The notes: generated from the letters alone by a model not told the origin. Shown: positions 45,356 through 55,130, counted from the first letter of the stretch. The stretch is 64,000 bases of DNA from Psychromonas aquimarina ATCC BAA-1526 (GCF_000428725.1 NZ_AUAM01000018.1:45787-109786); one strand, 5' to 3'. Translations and numbers: made by a program.

Positions 45356-46210
45356 TTACTTAGCGCTTAATACAGCTTCAGTGTTAACTTTTTCATCCTG
45401 CTCAGTATCTAGAGTTGCAGAAGTCTTTTTATGCGTTAGGTAAAGTGGAATAGTGGTAAATAATAAACCGCCAACCAAGTTACCTAGAATGGTTGGAATA
45501 AGATTGAAGTTCAACCAGGTCGCAATACCAAAATCAGCACCTAGAATCATACCTAGTGGAAACAGGAACATATTGACCACTGTGTGCTCGAACACTAATA
45601 CAAAGAAGATGAAGATTGGTAACCACATTGCAGCAACCTTGCCGGCAACAGAACGAGAAGTCATGCCGCCTACAACACCTAAGCACACCATTAGATTACA
45701 AAAGATAGCGCGGACAAAACAAGTAATCCAGCCGTCTGCACCTAGATTTTCAAAACCAACTGTACGCGCCGTTGATACTGCAATAAATTTCTGCGCAACT
45801 GCGTTTGTATCGATTGTAAAGTTCATTGTCAGTGATACAGCAATCAAATAAGCCACAATCAGTGAACCAATAAGATTACCTAAACCAACCAGTCCCCAGC
45901 AGCGTAAAACACGCGGCCAGTCTATACCAGGGCGGTTTTCAAATTTAGCCAGAGGCGCTAAACCAAACACACCTGTCACTAGGTCATAGCCCATCAAACT
46001 TAAAATACAAAAACCGACAGGGAAAACGAGTGCCCCGACAAGACCAATCCCAGTTTGAACGATTGCAGTAATTGCAACAACAACAGCAAGCGACAAGATA
46101 ATGCCCGCCATTGTGCCGCGTAAAATAAGATCACGAGTACCAGTTTTTGATTTCGCTTCACCAACATCGATCATAGTTTGAACAAAGTCAGCAGGTTTAA
46201 TGTAAGACAT
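45356..46210 (-). CDS. nirC: Nitrite/formate-family transporter NirC
   Basis: Pentameric FNT-family channel for nitrite. The 284 residues have six hydrophobic segments and the FNT pattern VFEHTVVNMFLFPLG with the conserved loop His, and NLIGSLIVAY. Cytoplasmic C-terminal tail is charged. It is the last gene of nirBDC, so nitrite rather than formate is the likely substrate. AGGGACG precedes ATG 46210. A long hairpin separates it from nirD. Confidence 0.9.
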   Translation of the reverse strand: MSYIKPADFVQTMIDVGEAKSKTGTRDLILRGTMAGIILSLAVVVAITAIVQTGIGLVGALVFPVGFCILSLMGYDLVTGVFGLAPLAKFENRPGIDWPRVLRCWGLVGLGNLIGSLIVAYLIAVSLTMNFTIDTNAVAQKFIAVSTARTVGFENLGADGWITCFVRAIFCNLMVCLGVVGGMTSRSVAGKVAAMWLPIFIFFVLVFEHTVVNMFLFPLGMILGADFGIATWLNFNLIPTILGNLVGGLLFTTIPLYLTHKKTSATLDTEQDEKVNTEAVLSAK

Positions 46211-46259
46211 AATTACGTCCCTATAGGTTAAAGTTAAGGTTAAAAGTTAATAGTGAAAG

Positions 46260-46311
46260 GCTTCCTGCTGCTCATTTATCACAGTGCGCTGATAAATAAA
46301 AAGCAGGAAGC
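46260..46311 (-). promoter_or_regulatory. Long hairpin between nirD and nirC
   Basis: Outer stem GCTTCCTGCT / AGCAGGAAGC (10 bp) with an inner stem TTTATCA / TGATAAA. No T-run follows directly, so a partial terminator or RNA-processing element that sets the NirC level is more likely than full termination. Confidence 0.6.
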
Positions 46312-46335
46312 ATTTAAGCTATTAAATCTCAGCGC

Positions 46336-46662
46336 TTACAAGTGCACTTCAACAAAACCATCAGAGACACGGGCTTTATAAGCCTCTACTGATACTTCAC
46401 TGTTTTCCAAACATGAACCATCTAATAGATTAAAGCGCTGCTTTTTAAGCGGTGATGCCACCCATAACTGCTCCTGATGCTGACAGATAAGGCCGCGGGA
46501 TAAAACATTTGCGCGCGCAAACGGGTCCATATTATTAATTGCGTAAACCTGTTCTTCGTCACTCGGGCGGAAAACAGCAACCTGCTTACCGTCCACCAGC
46601 GCGCACACACCAGTTGCAGGGTAAATATTTTTCAGTTCACAAACTTTAATCCAGCTGCTCAT
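46336..46662 (-). CDS. nirD: Nitrite reductase (NADH) small subunit NirD
   Basis: 108 residues with the Rieske-like beta fold of NirD (WIKVCELKNIYPATGVCALV.., then INNMDPFARANVLSRG). As in other NirD proteins, the Cys/His iron ligands of true Rieske proteins are not present. The start ATG overlaps the nirB stop codon (TAATG). It assists NirB in cytoplasmic reduction of nitrite to ammonium. Confidence 0.95.
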   Translation of the reverse strand: MSSWIKVCELKNIYPATGVCALVDGKQVAVFRPSDEEQVYAINNMDPFARANVLSRGLICQHQEQLWVASPLKKQRFNLLDGSCLENSEVSVEAYKARVSDGFVEVHL

Positions 46663-49208
46663 TACACTTCCTCCAGAGAAATATTGTATGTCGGGGCTTT
46701 TTCTTCGATAAAGGCAGGACGTTTCTGCTCTCGCTCAGGTGTGAATACAACATTATCATCCTGCTGATCACTGTTAATAAAGTGTGCGAAACGCTGCAGC
46801 TGCTCCTGATCTGAAAGAGTTGCTGTCCATTCACACTGGTAATCGGCAATTGACTGTGCCATCTCTTTTTCAAGCTGCTCGTTGATACCTAGTTTATTAT
46901 CAACAATCACTTCTTTAAGGTAATCAATACCGCCACTTAGATTCTGCAGCCATACAGAAGTACGGGTCAGCTTGTCGGCAGTACGCACATAGAACATCAT
47001 GAAACGATCCAGGTATTTAACTAATGTTTGTTTATCAAGATCTGAAGCAAGCAGCTCGGCATGCTGTGGTTTCATACCACCGTTACCACAGACATATAAG
47101 TTCCAGCCGGAATCGGTGGCGATAATACCCACATCTTTACCCTGGGCTTCAGCACACTCGCGTGTACAGCCAGACACACCAAACTTCATTTTATGCGGAG
47201 TGCGCAAACCTTTGTAACGGTTTTCCAGTTCAACACCAAGGCCGACACTGTCCTGCACACCAAAACGACACCAGGTGCTGCCGACACAGGTTTTCACCAT
47301 ACGCAGCGCTTTAGCATAAGCCTGACCGGTTTCAAAACCAGCCTCAATTAACTGCGACCAGATATCAGGCAGGTCGCTTTTATGTGCGCCAAACAGACCG
47401 ATACGCTGTGCGCCGGTAATTTTGGTATAAAGCTCATACTGCTCGGCAACTTTAGCCACCGCAGCCAGACCTTTTGGTGTTACTTCACCACCAGCCATAC
47501 GCGGAATAACCGAATAAGTACCGTCTTTCTGCATATTACCCAGGAAAATATCATTAGTATCCTGCAGACCATTATTATCACTGCTTAAGATATAATCACT
47601 CCAGCAGGACGCTAGAATGGAGCCGACAGTAGGTTTACACACTTCACAGCCGTAACCTTTACCGTATTTTTCTAATAATTCTTTGAATGTTTTAATGCCT
47701 TCAATACGGATCAGATGGAATAACTCCTGACGGGAATACTCAAAATGTTCACAAAGGTGGTTTTTCACTTCCACGCCCTGTTTTGCAAGTTCAGCATTTA
47801 ACACCTGAGTGATCAGCGGTACACAGCCTCCACAGCCGGTTCCTGCACCAGTTTCCATTTTTACTGCGCCAATCGTAGTATGACCGGCAGCTACCGCATC
47901 AGCAATATCACTTTTCTTAACATCAAAACATGAACATACCTGAGCCGTTTCAGGCAGAGCGTCGACACCTAAACCGCCGGTTTTAGCACCGGCATGTGCA
48001 GGTAGAATTAATGAATCAGGATGTTTAGGTAATTCAATATCATTAAGTGTGTACTGCAGTAAATCACTGTAGCTTTCCGTATCACCTACCAGTACGGCAC
48101 CTAATAAACGCTTACCGTCTTGTGAAACAATAATACGTTTATAAACAGAACTGTTTTCATCCAGGTAAACATAACTTTTACAGTCCGGTGTGCGTCCATT
48201 GGCATCGCCAATACTGCCCACATCAACACCTAACAGTTTTAATTTCGCGCTCATATCGGCGCCGCTGAACTCATTATCACGTCCAAGAATATTATCCACA
48301 GCAACTTTCGCCATGTTGTAACCCGGTGCAACTAAACCGAAGAACTTTTCATTCCAGGAAGCACATTCACCAATCGCATAAATATCAGGATCTGAAGTTT
48401 CACACTGGTTATTAATACTGATACCGCCGCGGCGGGCTGTTGCTAAACCGCACTGTTTAGCTAGTTTATCCTGCGGACGAATGCCGGTTGAGAAAACAAT
48501 AAAATCAACTTCTAACTCACTACCATCTGCAAACTTCATGGTATTACGTGATTTTTCACCGCCTACAATAATCTCTTTAGTGTTTTTACCGGTATGTACG
48601 TTAACACCGATACTTTCAATTTTCCGGCGTAACATCTGTCCGCCCTGCTGATCTAACTGCTCAGCCATTAGTACAGGAGCAAATTCGATAACATGTGTTT
48701 CCACACCTAGTGCTTTAAGTGCACCGGCAGCTTCTAAACCTAATAAACCGCCGCCGACAACTACACCGTTTTTACTGCGCCGGGCAGTTGCTTCAATGGC
48801 ATTAAGATCTTCAATAGTACGGTAAACAAAACAGTCTTTGCTCTCATTACCTTTGATATCCGGAACCCACGGGTAAGACCCGGTTGCCATCACTAATTTA
48901 TCGTAATAAACCGCACGCCCAGTCTGTGAATGGATCACTTTTTCCTGACGGTTAATGGTTAATGCACGTTCGCCGATTAATACATTAATATTATGCTTTT
49001 CATAAAAACCTTCTTTTACTAAAGAAAGTTCATCTGCGGTATGATGGGAAAAATATGAGGAAAGATGCACACGGTCATAAGCAACACGAGGCTCTTCACA
49101 GAAAGCAGTGATTTCAAATTTATCCAGATCAGCCTTCTCGACAAAATCTTCGATAAAGCGATGACCTACCATGCCGTTACCAATGATAACTAATTTTTGT
49201 TTGCTCAT
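46662..49208 (-). CDS. nirB: NADH-dependent nitrite reductase large subunit NirB
   Basis: Six-electron reduction of nitrite to ammonium in the cytoplasm. 848 residues: FAD/NAD-binding halves (VIIGNGMVGHRF at the N-terminus and GVVVGGGLLGLEAA near 150), a BFD-type [2Fe-2S] segment (CSCFDVKKSDI and GCGGCVP, about 425-465), a second Cys pair (CEVCKP), and the sirohaem/[4Fe-4S] part with CVGSTWC and CTRECAEAQG near 640-690. AGAGGAAA precedes ATG 49208. First gene of nirBDC, behind an FNR site. Confidence 0.96.
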   Translation of the reverse strand: MSKQKLVIIGNGMVGHRFIEDFVEKADLDKFEITAFCEEPRVAYDRVHLSSYFSHHTADELSLVKEGFYEKHNINVLIGERALTINRQEKVIHSQTGRAVYYDKLVMATGSYPWVPDIKGNESKDCFVYRTIEDLNAIEATARRSKNGVVVGGGLLGLEAAGALKALGVETHVIEFAPVLMAEQLDQQGGQMLRRKIESIGVNVHTGKNTKEIIVGGEKSRNTMKFADGSELEVDFIVFSTGIRPQDKLAKQCGLATARRGGISINNQCETSDPDIYAIGECASWNEKFFGLVAPGYNMAKVAVDNILGRDNEFSGADMSAKLKLLGVDVGSIGDANGRTPDCKSYVYLDENSSVYKRIIVSQDGKRLLGAVLVGDTESYSDLLQYTLNDIELPKHPDSLILPAHAGAKTGGLGVDALPETAQVCSCFDVKKSDIADAVAAGHTTIGAVKMETGAGTGCGGCVPLITQVLNAELAKQGVEVKNHLCEHFEYSRQELFHLIRIEGIKTFKELLEKYGKGYGCEVCKPTVGSILASCWSDYILSSDNNGLQDTNDIFLGNMQKDGTYSVIPRMAGGEVTPKGLAAVAKVAEQYELYTKITGAQRIGLFGAHKSDLPDIWSQLIEAGFETGQAYAKALRMVKTCVGSTWCRFGVQDSVGLGVELENRYKGLRTPHKMKFGVSGCTRECAEAQGKDVGIIATDSGWNLYVCGNGGMKPQHAELLASDLDKQTLVKYLDRFMMFYVRTADKLTRTSVWLQNLSGGIDYLKEVIVDNKLGINEQLEKEMAQSIADYQCEWTATLSDQEQLQRFAHFINSDQQDDNVVFTPEREQKRPAFIEEKAPTYNISLEEV

Positions 49209-49271
49209 ATTTTCCTCTAAGACTAAGTGAATTTAATCGCGCGAAGATTAACTAAAACCAACGAGATAGTC

Positions 49272-49285
49272 TTGATAAAAATCAA
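49272..49285. promoter_or_regulatory. FNR site upstream of nirB
   Basis: TTGAT-AAAA-ATCAA, an exact match to the FNR consensus. It lies 64 bp before nirB, a distance that fits class II activation under anaerobic conditions. The divergent DUF523 gene starts 178 bp to the right. Confidence 0.85.
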
Positions 49286-49463
49286 TGAGAATTACATGTT
49301 TATTACAATTTCATACGTACATGACCAAAAATACTCACAAAGAGAGGTAAATTTACTAACAAAATACCCACATAATGTTAAAGGATTTAACAATAGCCAC
49401 ACAAGGCAAATGGTTAATAGTTAAGATATAATTCGATAAAAACGCTCACTGCAGGAGTACAAA

Positions 49464-49949
49464 ATGCACAGATTAAATAACCCGCCCGGCCCTTACAAAA
49501 TCTTAATAAGTGCCTGTTTATTAGGTGAGCGGGTTCGTTATGATGCGAAAATAAATAAAATAGAAGATAAGCTGATCGACAGCTGGCTTCAGCAGGGAAT
49601 ATTACTAAGTGTCTGCCCTGAAGTATGCGGCGGTTTAGCAACACCGCGTCCGGCAGCAGAGATTCAAAGTGACGGATCGATTAAAACTCAAGCGGGTCAA
49701 GATGTCAGTAATGCATTTACAACAGGAGCAGAAAAAACCCTGCGGCTTGCTTTAGAAAATAATATTAAAGTCGCGATTCTGACTGAAAAAAGTCCCTCCT
49801 GCGGCAGCTCGCAAATTTATAACGGTAATTTCGATCGCACTCTAATTAGCGGGCAGGGAGTCACCACACAATTATTACGCCGGCACGGCATTAAGGTATT
49901 TAATCAGTTCCAGTTAGCGCAGGTACAAAACTATTTAGATGATTTATAA
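49464..49949 (+). CDS. DUF523 family protein
   Basis: 161 residues with the conserved DUF523 marks: ILISACLLGERVRYDA (about 13-28), CPEVCGGLATPRPAAEI (about 51-67) and LTEKSPSCGSSQIYNG (about 108-123). The invariant Cys residues suggest metal or Fe-S binding, but the activity is not established. AGGAG precedes ATG 49464. Divergent from nirB. Confidence 0.9.
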   Translation: MHRLNNPPGPYKILISACLLGERVRYDAKINKIEDKLIDSWLQQGILLSVCPEVCGGLATPRPAAEIQSDGSIKTQAGQDVSNAFTTGAEKTLRLALENNIKVAILTEKSPSCGSSQIYNGNFDRTLISGQGVTTQLLRRHGIKVFNQFQLAQVQNYLDDL

Positions 49950-50192
49950 AAGCAAATATATTCAGCTTGGCGGTTCTTCTGCTAAGCTGCATTTGTAAAG
50001 CTCCACAGTAGCCCGCTAGTTTAACAAAAACTGCCAACACACCAAAAACCTCATTAATTCAATGCGTTACATAAGCATTCACATTTGTTGAGTTTAAATC
50101 ACACTTCTTGATTCTACAAACCATCACACTCTTATTATCATTCTTGAAAATTTACAAATCATTCAATCATTTAATAAACAGGGTGTAATCAG

Positions 50193-51245
50193 ATGAACAC
50201 TTTTATAAAACAATCCGCAATACTCGCCGGCATCACATTACTCTCCGCCTGCGGCAGTTCTAGCGGTGGTGATGCTCCGGCAATAAAAATTAATCCATCT
50301 AAAGCTAATATCGAGCAGCCTAAAATTAATGATATTCAGATACCAGTATTACCTGCTGACAATATCTCATTTAAGGTCGGCAGTCAGAAAATTAACCAGG
50401 ATTATCTGCCGCTGAGACTGCATGTTAATAATATGCGTAATGAGTCGGTAAAATTTGCTATCAAAAACCCTTCAACAAACGCTTTGGCTCTGCAAAATGC
50501 TTCATTTATCTTTGTTCCGGCAGAGGGGCTAAAGTTACAGCAGTCATGGCGCAGCGGTTATGAGCACAGTATTCAAGTTCATAAAAGTAAAGCAGACACT
50601 AAGTTCGCAGCTAAGATAAGTGATAATTCAGGAGATATTCCCTGGACAGTCGAAGGCGATATAGACGGTATCGATGATGCGGGTTATATTATTGTACTGC
50701 CGAAAGAAACCGATATTGACGAACAAGAGCCTGTCGCATTTGTCGAAGGCCTGGATAAAGAAGATCCAGCCGGCAGCTATATCAGTTTTATCAATCGTTT
50801 TTCAGACAGCAATTTAAGCACCAAAGACTCTGATATCTGCCTTGCTGTTGTTGATGAAAACAACATTTATCCGATCAGTGAATCCTTAGAGCAGGCAGAC
50901 ACAACAGCTCTTATTAACACGGCCGCCTTAGGCAGCTCTATGAGCAAACACTTAGCGGTAGTAACCCGTGCAGCTCTAAACGCTCAGGATGATAAACATA
51001 GCCTCACAGCAGAACAGCTGCAGAAAATTAGAAGCGTATGCCCTTCACACACCGTAGGAAACGGTGAAACAATGCAGATAATTGATACAGCAGTGCAGAT
51101 GTCATCAATGAGCGCGGTTGTTATTTACAGTCCGAATAATGGTGAAATAGGTAAAACGACAAGAGATGCAGACTTAAAGTCATTACGCTGGAAATCAGAA
51201 ACAAATGCAGGCTTAGAGGTATTAATCAGGAAGTCGAAGAAATAA
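50193..51245 (+). CDS. Lipoprotein of unknown function
   Basis: 350 residues with a lipoprotein signal (lipobox LLSAC, Cys20; next residue Gly, so outer-membrane sorting is expected). The rest is mostly beta-type with segments such as LPLRLHVNNMRNESVKFAI and no motif I recognise. CAGGGTG precedes ATG 50193. It converges with a CadC-like regulator gene; a hairpin lies between (51260-51290). Confidence 0.7.
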   Translation: MNTFIKQSAILAGITLLSACGSSSGGDAPAIKINPSKANIEQPKINDIQIPVLPADNISFKVGSQKINQDYLPLRLHVNNMRNESVKFAIKNPSTNALALQNASFIFVPAEGLKLQQSWRSGYEHSIQVHKSKADTKFAAKISDNSGDIPWTVEGDIDGIDDAGYIIVLPKETDIDEQEPVAFVEGLDKEDPAGSYISFINRFSDSNLSTKDSDICLAVVDENNIYPISESLEQADTTALINTAALGSSMSKHLAVVTRAALNAQDDKHSLTAEQLQKIRSVCPSHTVGNGETMQIIDTAVQMSSMSAVVIYSPNNGEIGKTTRDADLKSLRWKSETNAGLEVLIRKSKK

Positions 51246-51259
51246 TCACGATTTATTAA

Positions 51260-51290
51260 ATCCGTTATCTGAATACTCAGGTAACGGATA
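51260..51290. terminator. Shared hairpin between the lipoprotein and CadC-like genes
   Basis: ATCCGTTATCTGA / TCAGGTAACGGAT with one mismatch, 4-nt loop; flanks are AT-rich but without a clear T-run. Confidence 0.55.
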
Positions 51291-51310
51291 TTTCAGGCAC
51301 CAGAAGAAAG

Positions 51311-52717
51311 CTACTCTGGCTGCTTAAGCAGATGTTCGACAAGTGCATCAGGCCTTAACAGGGCCGGTTTATCAGCCTCTTCTTTTAAATAATTAACTGC
51401 TAAATAGTACTGCAGTGCTTTTTTTAATCCGGGAAATGATACCCGCTCAATTTTCTGTAACATTAAATAGGATTTCTCCGACTGCCCAGCCAGTGCATAA
51501 GCGGCGGCTAAGGTTAGCTCTGTTTCAGATAACAGTTCAGGTGCCCCGCGCTGTAAATAATCTAACGAATTGAGCAGATACTGGCGCTCTTGTGTTTTAA
51601 TATACATATGTAGAAGCACCCGGCCGTAGGCACCATATATTAAAGGACAGTCAAGGTTACATGTCTGAGTAGACTGTTCAATTTGTTTAACAATAACAGC
51701 ATCCTCAATAACCTGGTCACTGTATGCATAGGCTGCCAGTTTCATCCGGTCAACAGCCAGCTTAGGATCATTAGGCTGTTTAAGCCACTCGAATAAAACC
51801 GACATAATACGTTTATGATTCAGCTCATTAGTGAATCTTTTAACCAGATTAATCAGCAGTTCATCAAGCTCCTCATCTAAGTAACTGAAAGATAATTCCG
51901 AGGTTTGCAGTTCGAAAGCGTTCTGCTTACCATCAATCAGCAGGTTAAGTTTTATCTTGTTAGGTCCGTAACGGATCATCGGCTTGATTTCCACTACCTT
52001 AACCGGATTATAGCTGTACTGTTCAGCACACAGGGCTTTAGATGCTAATGTAGTACAGTTAAAATGAACCTCTATATCTTCATTTTCAAAGGATTTTTTA
52101 AGGCCTGTATATAAAAAACCGGCTACGGCATAACTTATCGGGTCAGCCGGCAGCTCCCCGTGTTTAGTCAAAACCGGCGCAGGTGAAACGACAACTCGAA
52201 TTTTATTTGAGGGCCAGAGCTGATAACCGAAAAAAACACAAACAAGCAGAAAAATTAACAATAATGCCCCTTTTATATTGAGTAATGAAAACTGCTTTCT
52301 CTTTTTTTGTTCGGTGCTCTTTTCAGCTTCACTTAAAATTTTTTCAGGTGCATCGGCGGGAGCCTGCACTTCATTTAACAGAGTCACAGGCTCAATTAAC
52401 GAGTAGCCCTGACGGGGGATTGTTACGATAATATGCGGAGTACGGCTGTCATCTCCCAGTAACTTTCTCAATTTACTTATTGACTGATTCAGGGAGTTAG
52501 GAGCTACCACTATACCCGGCCAGATGCTGGAAAATATCTCTTCCCGCCCCACGGTTTTTCCCTGCTCACTGGCCAGCAGAGTTAATAGCTGTATCAGCTT
52601 GGGTTCGGTTTTTTGTTCATTATCAAGGGTGATTGTCTGCTTGACCGGATCAACGATGATCCGCTCTCCGATCCGGAAGGGGCGCGGTGATATAAATAGT
52701 GATTGCTGATCTAACAT
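51311..52717 (-). CDS. CadC/ToxR-like membrane-bound transcriptional regulator
   Basis: 468 residues: an OmpR/PhoB-type winged HTH at the N-terminus (about 15-112, TEPKLIQLLTLLASEQG, VVAPNSLNQSISKLRKLLGDD, IVTIPRQGYSL), a charged linker, one transmembrane helix (about 150-170, GALLLIFLLVCVFFGYQLW), and a periplasmic domain with helical, TPR-like repeats toward the C-terminus. By analogy with CadC it senses an envelope signal and binds DNA directly. No obvious target other than neighbouring envelope genes. Confidence 0.85.
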   Translation of the reverse strand: MLDQQSLFISPRPFRIGERIIVDPVKQTITLDNEQKTEPKLIQLLTLLASEQGKTVGREEIFSSIWPGIVVAPNSLNQSISKLRKLLGDDSRTPHIIVTIPRQGYSLIEPVTLLNEVQAPADAPEKILSEAEKSTEQKKRKQFSLLNIKGALLLIFLLVCVFFGYQLWPSNKIRVVVSPAPVLTKHGELPADPISYAVAGFLYTGLKKSFENEDIEVHFNCTTLASKALCAEQYSYNPVKVVEIKPMIRYGPNKIKLNLLIDGKQNAFELQTSELSFSYLDEELDELLINLVKRFTNELNHKRIMSVLFEWLKQPNDPKLAVDRMKLAAYAYSDQVIEDAVIVKQIEQSTQTCNLDCPLIYGAYGRVLLHMYIKTQERQYLLNSLDYLQRGAPELLSETELTLAAAYALAGQSEKSYLMLQKIERVSFPGLKKALQYYLAVNYLKEEADKPALLRPDALVEHLLKQPE

Positions 52718-52814
52718 AGTGATGTCGCTAATTCAGATTTCTGACGTTCAGGCATAAATAGGTACTCTACAGCCCGTTATAAGTATTGAACAGTAACACA
52801 TAAATTTAAAGCTC

Positions 52815-53615
52815 TTATACAGATAGATCATAATCTGCGATCGGATCGATCTGCATCAAGTCTGCATGAATAAAACGGTAATCAAGCAGCGATTTCAACA
52901 CTTCATTGCTTACCACTTTATTAAGCCCGCTGTTTTGTGTACCTAAGTCTGGTTTATCCAAACCTAAAGCAGCGGCATTATAGGTATAAAAATCAGCTTT
53001 AGCCGGATGGGTATCGGCACAAACATTTAACACCTTTCCCCAGACAGCTTTTGCGATAATCAAAGAAATAATCTGCAGACAGTCATCACGATGAACTAAA
53101 TTGACCGGTGCCAAAATATTTTGAATCTGCTTAGAATTAAAAAACCGTCCGGGATGGCGCTGCCCGCCGATTAAACCTGCACAGCGCAGAATAGTTGTCT
53201 GGAAATTTTTATTCTCTTGCAGAAGCCGTTCTATCTTCACCAGCGGATGAACAATATCTTCTAAATCATCATCTTCTCTACATATGCTGTTTTTTTCAGG
53301 ATAAACAGAAGTGGAACTGATGAATATCACTTTCTTCACGGGCGACTGCTCAATCTCTTTAATCAGATGTTTAAATGCTTCAATATTTTTACTGGTTATT
53401 GTGATCAGTAAAATTTCTGACTGTAAAAACAGCTGAATATTGTCGCTAATGCTATCAATATCAACAACAAATGCCTTTAAATCCGGCTTCTTTAACTCAC
53501 GAGCTTTAGTAACTGAACGAGTCGAAATATTTACGCTGGTGAAGTTATCACTCAACTTAAGTGCAGCGGCTAACCCTAACCAGCCACTTCCTAATACACT
53601 AATACTTATACCCAT
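52815..53615 (-). CDS. NAD(P)-binding epimerase/YeeZ-like protein
   Basis: 266 residues. Rossmann start ISVLGSGWLGLAAALKL, FISSTSVYP near 97, and later LRCAGLIGGQRHPGRFF: the pattern of YeeZ-like members of the extended SDR family. The catalytic Tyr-X3-Lys motif is not obvious, so enzyme activity is uncertain. Plain cytoplasmic protein; no operon partner. Confidence 0.8.
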   Translation of the reverse strand: MGISISVLGSGWLGLAAALKLSDNFTSVNISTRSVTKARELKKPDLKAFVVDIDSISDNIQLFLQSEILLITITSKNIEAFKHLIKEIEQSPVKKVIFISSTSVYPEKNSICREDDDLEDIVHPLVKIERLLQENKNFQTTILRCAGLIGGQRHPGRFFNSKQIQNILAPVNLVHRDDCLQIISLIIAKAVWGKVLNVCADTHPAKADFYTYNAAALGLDKPDLGTQNSGLNKVVSNEVLKSLLDYRFIHADLMQIDPIADYDLSV

Positions 53616-53719
53616 TTAATCTCCTTTATAAAGCTGTCAGCGTAGGGTTATTTCCCTATCTCTATTTAATAGATGTCATTCATGACAATAAAGACAACTA
53701 ATAGTCAAAATAAAACCCA

Positions 53720-53741
53720 TAACTACCCGGCCGGGTAGTTA
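53720..53741. promoter_or_regulatory. 22-bp perfect palindrome upstream of the gene at 53795
   Basis: TAACTACCCGG followed by its exact inverse complement, with no loop. GC-rich core in AT-rich surroundings, 53 bp before a start codon: a likely operator, of the type bound by TetR-family dimers. Confidence 0.6.
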
Positions 53742-53794
53742 CATATTAAAAAACCTTCAACTATGATGAATTTCCTTAAAAGTGAGGATTCGCC

Positions 53795-54877
53795 ATGAGA
53801 TATTTATTTTCAACTGTCACACTGCTTCTGCTGCTCAGTTTATTATGGATAAATTACGCTGCAGTTCAAGCACCAAAAATAACCGCAAAACAAATAAACA
53901 CTGAAATAAGCGGCCTGGAGGGTAAGCTGACACTCACTGTTAATGACCAGACACTGTCACTACAAAATGACGGCAGTTATGCATTCAGTTTATTTCTGCG
54001 CAAAAAAACACCGTTAAATATTGAAATAACAGAACAGCCTGCAGGCCAGAAATGCAGCCGGACTAAATCAGGGCTTCGCTCAGCAGCGGACACTTCAAGT
54101 ATCAACATTACCTGCAGCACTTTACCAGGTTCAGTATCCGGACTGGTAAGTCATTACTATAACGGTACTTTGATCAAAAATGCGCAAATAAAGCTGCTGC
54201 AGAAAGGCAAAGTTATCCGCACAACCACCACCAATGAGCAAGGGGAATACTCTATCCGCGGAATAGGTATCGATAAACGTTTCACAATATCTGTTCAGGC
54301 GGATAATTTTGCAAAACTATCGGAAATATTCTCTACCGGTAAACTGGATATTGAAAAAGATCTTAGTTTATTACCGGCCCAAGTATCTCAAACTCTTTTG
54401 AGCGATCAGAAAACTTCATTTTTTATCAATCAGAAAGAGGTACTGCGCATTGATTTACGCCATCTTGTTCGTGAAGACGGAAAATCATTGCAGTTACCGG
54501 TTAAAGCCATTATCACCGCCATTGATCCGCCTGCTAATGCCGGCCTTATTCCCGGCGGCCTTGCTGATACAACTCAAACCGTAGTCAACCCGGTTTCAAC
54601 GGAATCGTCCGGTGCAGTGTCTGTGGATTTATTTGATGACTCAGGCGCAGTCGTTAACCTGGATAAAGGTAAACGCGCAAAAATAATGATTCCTTTAGCA
54701 AGTCACCTTAACGCCCATAATGCACCGCCGATTATTCCGTTATGGTATTTTGATGAGCAGCGTGGTTACTGGATAGAAGAAGGGCTCGCCTATTTAAGCA
54801 GAGATGAAACGGGGAGTTATGCTTATAACGGCCATGTGGCGCACTTTACAACCTGGAATGCCGATCAGATCAACTAG
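53795..54877 (+). CDS. Exported protein with a carboxypeptidase-regulatory-like beta domain
   Basis: 360 residues: N-terminal hydrophobic signal or anchor (about 3-24), a beta region with two Cys (KCSRTK, ITCST), a CarboxypepD_reg/Cna-B-like domain (about 110-190, SGLVSHYYNGTLIKNAQIKLL, TTNEQGEYSIRGI), and a C-terminal domain (PVKAIITAIDPPANAG, IPLWYFDEQRGYWIEEG, HFTTWN) like that in CILP/FAM171-type extracellular proteins. Function unknown; adhesive or ligand-binding role is inference. AAGTGAGGAT precedes ATG 53795. Confidence 0.75.
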   Translation: MRYLFSTVTLLLLLSLLWINYAAVQAPKITAKQINTEISGLEGKLTLTVNDQTLSLQNDGSYAFSLFLRKKTPLNIEITEQPAGQKCSRTKSGLRSAADTSSINITCSTLPGSVSGLVSHYYNGTLIKNAQIKLLQKGKVIRTTTTNEQGEYSIRGIGIDKRFTISVQADNFAKLSEIFSTGKLDIEKDLSLLPAQVSQTLLSDQKTSFFINQKEVLRIDLRHLVREDGKSLQLPVKAIITAIDPPANAGLIPGGLADTTQTVVNPVSTESSGAVSVDLFDDSGAVVNLDKGKRAKIMIPLASHLNAHNAPPIIPLWYFDEQRGYWIEEGLAYLSRDETGSYAYNGHVAHFTTWNADQIN

Positions 54878-54917
54878 CAGCATTTTTATTACAATTAACC
54901 GGCAGAATTGCTGCTGG

Positions 54918-55130
54918 TTATTTGATCCTGTCATAGTCTTTTTTTCTTTGTTCATGCAGCCGCTGTTCATTTTCTTTTCGCTGTAAACATAAAACATTAA
55001 TTTCCTGTTTGCGAATATCACTCGCCTGCCCCCACTCTTTTATCTCCTGCAGGCTGCGGAAACATCCCATACAAATATCAGATTGATCAAGACAGCAGTT
55101 ACGGATACATGGAGAGGTTATTTTCGTCAT
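54918..55130 (-). CDS. DUF1289 family small Cys-rich protein
   Basis: 70 residues: SPCIRNCCLDQSDICMGCFR (Cys8, 12, 13, 20, 23) then a helical, EIKEW-containing tail, which is the DUF1289 pattern. The Cys set suggests metal binding; role unknown. Convergent with the gene at 53795, 40 bp apart. Confidence 0.85.
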   Translation of the reverse strand: MTKITSPCIRNCCLDQSDICMGCFRSLQEIKEWGQASDIRKQEINVLCLQRKENEQRLHEQRKKDYDRIK

